Positions 13,864 through 16,948 of a stretch of 16,948 bases of DNA are shown here, piece by piece. This DNA is from JAZKSG01 sp036626215 (GTDB lineage Archaea > Thermoplasmatota > E2 > DHVEG-1). Under the pieces are notes generated by a model that ran no database searches, was not told the origin of the DNA, and saw nothing but the letters and a program-made list of their open reading frames with translations. The stretch spans positions 1 to 16,948 of the forward strand of contig JAZKSG010000027.1 of assembly GCA_036626215.1 (NCBI GenBank). Reading direction: 5' to 3'. Within the stretch, counting starts at the first letter, position 1. Each line of letters starts with the position of its first letter. The translations under genes were made by a program, and so were the position numbers.

Positions 13864-14766
13864 ATGTTTTCGTTTACTAAAAAACAACAGGTTTGGGATA
13901 TCTTTAACATCAAAATTGGTGGTCAACCAGGTTGTTATCCTACAGTTCTTTTCGGTGGCTTATTCTTCAAAAATGGACTGGATTTTCAATCCGCTGAAAA
14001 ACATTTGTATAACATGTTTCAGTTGAGTAAAAAAACAGGTAACCCTGCCGTTCCTGATTTTTTTATAAAAGAAGAAAATTATGTTGAAAAGATTGTTGGT
14101 TTCATAGATCGATGTTTACCAGAGGATCAGGCTTTTGCTGTTGATATGACTGATCCAGAGGTTAAAGTAAAAGTTTTAGAAGAACTGGATAAAAGAGATT
14201 TGCTTCCCCGTACAATTTATAATTCTATCCATATTGGAGTTACTGATGAAGAGGTAGATGCTCTAAAAGAGTTTACCCCTGAGGCAGCTATTGTTGTGGC
14301 TTTTAACCCTAAAGATAAGTCGCCAGATGGTAAAATAGAGATTTTGGAGAATAGTGCTCATCTTAAGGAGAAAGGGCTTTTAGATATCGCTAGCGATGTA
14401 GGTATAGATAAAATTATTCTTGATGCTGCTGCTCTTGCTCCTGGTGATTATAGTGGAGCTGCGGTGAGTGCTATACCTGTGTTGAAAGAAGAGTATGGTT
14501 TACCTGTCGGCTGCGCCATCCATAACGTAGTTGAGAAATCAGGTTGGCTTAGAAAAAATTTTGAATCGTCTTTTTCCTGTGTTGATGCTGCGTCGAATAT
14601 AAATATTTCTTTGTTTGGAGGAGACTACGCTATTTTTGGTTCAATTGAAAATTCAGAACGAGTTTTTTCAGTTGTGTCTTGGGAGGATATTCTAGTTTCA
14701 GAGTATACGGAGAACTATTTTGGAGTTGAACCAGCTGGTTTTCATCCTAGGAGGAAGTTGTTATAG
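13864..14766 (+). CDS. mtrH: MtrH-type methyl-H4MPT:corrinoid methyltransferase
   Basis: Homologue of MtrH, the soluble subunit that moves the methyl group from methyl-H4MPT to the corrinoid of MtrA. The fold is a TIM barrel like dihydropteroate synthase. Family signatures include FNIKIGGQPGCYPTVLFGG (14-32), FAVDMTDPE (91-99), RTIYNSIHIGVTDEEVDALKE (116-136), VVAFNPKDKSPDGKIEIL (144-161), LAPGDYSGAA (191-200) and YGLPVGCAIHNV (211-222). The length of 300 is slightly below canonical MtrH (about 310-320). It starts 5 bases after the mtrA-like stop and ends 3 bases before the methionine synthase gene, so the three are translated from one transcript. The other six membrane or small Mtr subunits are absent here. 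Confidence 0.9.
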   Translation: MFSFTKKQQVWDIFNIKIGGQPGCYPTVLFGGLFFKNGLDFQSAEKHLYNMFQLSKKTGNPAVPDFFIKEENYVEKIVGFIDRCLPEDQAFAVDMTDPEVKVKVLEELDKRDLLPRTIYNSIHIGVTDEEVDALKEFTPEAAIVVAFNPKDKSPDGKIEILENSAHLKEKGLLDIASDVGIDKIILDAAALAPGDYSGAAVSAIPVLKEEYGLPVGCAIHNVVEKSGWLRKNFESSFSCVDAASNINISLFGGDYAIFGSIENSERVFSVVSWEDILVSEYTENYFGVEPAGFHPRRKLL

Positions 14767-14769
14767 AAG

Positions 14770-15678
14770 ATGAAAAACGAGGGAAATGTTGCTACTTCGG
14801 TTATTGGTTCTTATCCAGTTGAAATAAATAATCAAGAATTGATGAACTATTATTATAATCAAGTTAGGTTTTCTTGGGATGGATATATAAAGAAAGCTGT
14901 TGGGGATATGTTGAGGGCAGGTGTGGATTTTGTTTCAGATGGTCAAACACGTGATTCATTTGTCAACATATATATCAGGGGTTTGAAAGGCTGCAGAATT
15001 AGGGATAGACCTGAAGTTGTAGATAAAATTGTTTTTGATGAGTCTATAACAGTTAGAGATCAAAAAATGGTGAAAGATTATATTCCCTCTGATAAAAACC
15101 TCATCGGTGTTGTCACTGGTCCTTTTACTCTTTCTCAGTCAGTAACAGATTTTTTTTACAACGACGATAAAGAGTTGGCTTTTGATTTCGCAAGTGCTTT
15201 AAACAAAGAGGTAAAAGCTTTGGAGCCACATGTAGATATGGTAAGTGTTGATGAACCATTTTTTTCTAATATTATTCCGGGTTATGCTGTAGATTTGATA
15301 GAAGCTGTGTTAAAAAATACAGATTGTATTTCAAGGTTACATGTCTGTGGAAACGTTGGAAGTATGATTCCTCAGATTATAGAGATCCCTGTCGATGTTT
15401 TATCGCATGAATTCAAAAATCAACCCAGTTTATTTGAATGTTTCAAAGAGTATAGTTTTTCTCAGAAAATTTGTCTTGGATGTGTTAGATCTGATGATGC
15501 GAAAGTTGAATCTGTAGATGAAATCAAAGATCATGTGTTAAAAGGATTAGACATATTTGGAAGCAGTTTATCTCAGATTGCTCCTGATTGTGGTTTGAAA
15601 ATGTTGCCTGTTGATGTTGCTTTTCAGAAACTTAAAAATCTTTCAAAAGTAGGTGAAATAATTAATGAACAATTCTAA
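14770..15678 (+). CDS. Core methionine synthase (MetE C-terminal domain type, MesA-like)
   Basis: Predicted to methylate homocysteine to methionine using a methyl-corrinoid protein instead of methylfolate. At 302 residues it has only the catalytic barrel of MetE and lacks the folate-binding N-terminal half. Zinc ligands of MetE are all present: His191 and Cys193 (RLHVCGNVG), Glu214 (LSHEFK) and Cys274 (PDCGLKMLP). Asp161-Glu162 (SVDEPFFS) match the homocysteine-binding pair, and TSVIGSYP (9-16) is the usual first strand. Folate-independent core synthases of the MesA family are known from methanogens and are thought to accept methyl from MtrA; the neighbouring mtrA-like gene fits exactly. MesB/MesC membership cannot be excluded, nor can a methylcobalamin:thiol methyltransferase role. 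AGGAGG lies 15 bases before the ATG. The 3-prime end overlaps the next gene by 14 bases. Confidence 0.87.
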   Translation: MKNEGNVATSVIGSYPVEINNQELMNYYYNQVRFSWDGYIKKAVGDMLRAGVDFVSDGQTRDSFVNIYIRGLKGCRIRDRPEVVDKIVFDESITVRDQKMVKDYIPSDKNLIGVVTGPFTLSQSVTDFFYNDDKELAFDFASALNKEVKALEPHVDMVSVDEPFFSNIIPGYAVDLIEAVLKNTDCISRLHVCGNVGSMIPQIIEIPVDVLSHEFKNQPSLFECFKEYSFSQKICLGCVRSDDAKVESVDEIKDHVLKGLDIFGSSLSQIAPDCGLKMLPVDVAFQKLKNLSKVGEIINEQF

Positions 15679-16003
15679 AAAAGATGTACCTTTGATTGAA
15701 GCTGAGAAAAAATCTGAAAAAAACGTGAAACTTGACCCTAAAGGTTTTTTTGTTATAGAGATAGATCATGATGAAAAAATTATTCGTGTAGAACATTTTT
15801 CTAACGTAGTTAAAGAAGATAGAGTTGTCTCTGGATGTTTACAAAAAGTTTTTGTTGGACGGAAAGCTGATGCTCTCTGTGATACCATTGCCTCTAATAT
15901 TCCTGGTTTGTATCCTGAGCATTATATGTATCTTGGTCGTGAACTTCAAAAGGCGGAGTATGCGTTGGAAGAAGATAAAAAATATGTTCAGGGTGGCTGT
16001 TAA
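15665..16003 (+). CDS. DUF4346-type protein, last gene of the methyl-transfer operon
   Basis: A 112-residue protein whose core matches DUF4346 as I remember it: LDPKGFFVIEID (23-34), IIRVEHFS (39-46), FVGRKADALCDTI (63-75) and EHYMYLGRELQKAEYALEEDKKYVQ (85-109). The function of this domain is not established; it is often found next to or fused with MtrA-like corrinoid domains. The N-terminal 22 residues are a charged, disordered leader. The ending VQGGC replaces the usual VQ-Asp and leaves a C-terminal cysteine. Its ATG lies inside the methionine synthase gene (14-base overlap), which strongly implies coupled translation and a role in the same pathway. It might activate or chaperone the corrinoid or hold the partners together. 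This is inference. Confidence 0.8.
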   Translation: MNNSKKDVPLIEAEKKSEKNVKLDPKGFFVIEIDHDEKIIRVEHFSNVVKEDRVVSGCLQKVFVGRKADALCDTIASNIPGLYPEHYMYLGRELQKAEYALEEDKKYVQGGC

Positions 16004-16023
16004 AAAAACAAGTCTTTTTTTTT
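16002..16023. terminator. Interlocked bidirectional terminator between convergent genes
   Basis: A7 (16002-16008) and T10 (16014-16023) flank six bases, and the two stop codons lie in the tracts themselves: the DUF4346 gene ends at 16003 and the RPA gene at 16022. Each strand therefore has a T tract that ends its transcript inside or just beyond the other gene's stop. Confidence 0.5.
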
Positions 16024-16783
16024 AGAGTTTTTTTATTTTTGCTTTGCTGTTAAGATGTAACTCTTTTTGGCTTTGTTTTTTTCGGGTGTCATAGTTTTCA
16101 ATTTTTATAGTGTCACCTTCACTATATTTCTGTATCTCTTTTACTTTTTCATCCCATAAAGAAATTTTTTGTTTTCCTTTTTTGTTTTTTATTTGCATAT
16201 TGGTTACAAACCCTATTTCCCCGTTTTGTTTGAAAAAAGTATTAGTCGGCTCTATTTTACTTATGGTTCCAGTTATAGTTTTTTCTTTTTTAGGTGGTTG
16301 TTTTTGTTGATTGTTCTCCACGACTTGTAGCATACTCCATCGACCTAGGTTTATCTCAAGTCCGTTGTATCCATCTTTTACATATCCATTTATTAGTTTT
16401 ATTTTAGTTCCAGGTCTGAGTTTTTTCTTTTTTATGAGTTCTACGTCTCTATTCCATAAGACGAGTTTGCAGCTACCGGTTTCATCTTCGATGTCTATGT
16501 TTACTACTCTTCCGTTTCCTCCGTTTTTTCTTTTAAAATTTCTTTTCTCCCCGATCTGTTTTATAGTGCCATATACGGTGTGTTCTTCACCGGGTTTAAT
16601 CTGATTTATTTTGACTATGTTTTGTTTGTTTCTACCGAGTTTATCTACTATCATCAAAGCAGCGGTTTCTTCATCAAGAAGGTCGTCGTATTTCTCCCTA
16701 GTTTCCTTTATTAACTGTTTGAATTCTTGATGTGTCTTTAGGTCTTTTATTAAATCGTAGAGTTGATCTATGTTTTTATGCAT
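16022..16783 (-). CDS. rpa: Replication protein A-like single-stranded DNA-binding protein
   Basis: Binds single-stranded DNA during replication, repair and recombination. The 253 residues have an N-terminal helical segment (about 5-50, ending LLDEETAALMIVDKLG) typical of archaeal RPA. Two OB folds follow: one at about 57-155 (VYGTIKQIGEKRNFKR, RVVNIDIEDETGSCKLVLWN) and one at about 168-253 (ITGTISKIEPTNTFFKQ, VTNMQIKNKKGKQKISLWDE). The paired GSCKLVLWN and KQKISLWDE strands are the RPA signature. No zinc-finger cysteines are present, so it belongs to the shorter, two-OB class. The protein is basic at the C-terminus, where other archaeal RPAs are often acidic. A TATA-like GAATTTAAAAC (16808-16818) gives a nearly leaderless message. 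It may work with the RadA encoded 3 kb upstream. Confidence 0.88.
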   Translation of the reverse strand: MHKNIDQLYDLIKDLKTHQEFKQLIKETREKYDDLLDEETAALMIVDKLGRNKQNIVKINQIKPGEEHTVYGTIKQIGEKRNFKRKNGGNGRVVNIDIEDETGSCKLVLWNRDVELIKKKKLRPGTKIKLINGYVKDGYNGLEINLGRWSMLQVVENNQQKQPPKKEKTITGTISKIEPTNTFFKQNGEIGFVTNMQIKNKKGKQKISLWDEKVKEIQKYSEGDTIKIENYDTRKKQSQKELHLNSKAKIKKL

Positions 16784-16807
16784 CCGAAGATCTGTATGTC
16801 TACAATT

Positions 16808-16818
16808 GTTTTAAATTC
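16808..16818 (-). promoter_or_regulatory. TATA-like box of the RPA gene
   Basis: Minus strand GAATTTAAAAC, about 30 bases before the ATG at 16781-16783, the distance expected for a leaderless archaeal message. No Shine-Dalgarno is visible before this start. Confidence 0.45.
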
Positions 16819-16844
16819 TTTGTATCAAAAAATTTGGAGGTTGG

Positions 16845-16857
16845 TTTTTTATATTAT
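16845..16857 (+). promoter_or_regulatory. TATA-like box of the gene at the right edge
   Basis: TTTTTTATATTAT on the plus strand would start transcription near 16877, upstream of the strong Shine-Dalgarno at 16924-16931. It faces away from the RPA gene promoter. Confidence 0.4.
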
Positions 16858-16935
16858 CTCAAAAAAAAATTGTTTTGTGTGTTTACTGTTGAGATCGGGG
16901 GTTTGGTGGAAATGGTGAGGAGAGGAGGTGAAAGG

Positions 16936-16948
16936 ATGAGAAAAAAAA
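16936..16948 (+). CDS. Start of a plus-strand gene, cut off by window edge
   Basis: GGAGGTGA (16924-16931), a full Shine-Dalgarno, lies 4 bases before an ATG that opens MRKK and runs off the edge. An in-frame ATG at 16912 has no good ribosome site and would swallow the Shine-Dalgarno, so 16936 is preferred. Only four codons are visible and the product cannot be named. Confidence 0.5.

Noticed and set aside
13289..14766. Reading the mtrA-like and mtrH-like genes as part of the energy-conserving Mtr complex.
   Set aside because: None of the membrane subunits (B-G) is nearby, the MtrA homologue has no membrane helix, and the next gene is a methionine synthase, so a biosynthetic role fits better.

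Overview
This window looks like chromosomal DNA from a low-GC euryarchaeon, most likely a methanogen or a close relative. The archaeal signs are a RadA recombinase with an N-terminal helix-hairpin-helix domain, an RPA-type single-stranded DNA-binding protein, an AK6-type adenylate kinase, a COG3199-type NAD kinase, an archaetidylinositol-phosphate-synthase-like enzyme, TATA-like boxes about 25-30 bases before gene starts, and homologues of MtrA and MtrH. MtrA and MtrH point to tetrahydromethanopterin (H4MPT) chemistry. A methyl-reducing or halophilic lineage such as Methanonatronarchaeia fits the mildly acidic proteins and low GC, but that is a guess that the sequence alone cannot prove.

Layout. 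The left edge (1-301, minus) cuts an unknown acidic protein. Then comes a plus-strand block of housekeeping genes: dCMP deaminase, a winged-helix regulator, an Xaa-Pro peptidase, glyA, an AK6-like kinase and a CDP-alcohol phosphatidyltransferase (460-5222). A minus-strand membrane protein of unknown function (5295-6005) is divergent from hflX (6160-7449). Next come two accessory-looking plus-strand genes: a secreted NosD-like beta-helix protein preceded by a perfect 11-bp inverted repeat, and a charged, disordered protein. A minus-strand group follows (9385-13144): radA, a 62-residue protein, the NAD kinase and an alpha-oxoamine synthase. A compact plus-strand operon (13289-16003) then meets a minus-strand RPA gene (16022-16783). 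The start of one more plus-strand gene lies at the right edge. No intergenic gap exceeds about 160 bases, and no tRNA, rRNA, CRISPR array or transposase was seen.

The most notable part is the four-gene operon at 13289-16003. It encodes a short MtrA homologue that keeps the corrinoid-ligand histidine but lacks the C-terminal membrane anchor, an MtrH-type methyltransferase, a core methionine synthase (MetE catalytic domain only, with His-Cys-Glu-Cys zinc ligands) and a stand-alone DUF4346-type protein. Together they suggest a soluble methyl relay: methyl-H4MPT to the corrinoid on the MtrA-like protein (by MtrH), then to homocysteine (by the core methionine synthase), giving methionine without the sodium-pumping Mtr complex. 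The role of the DUF4346 protein is unknown.
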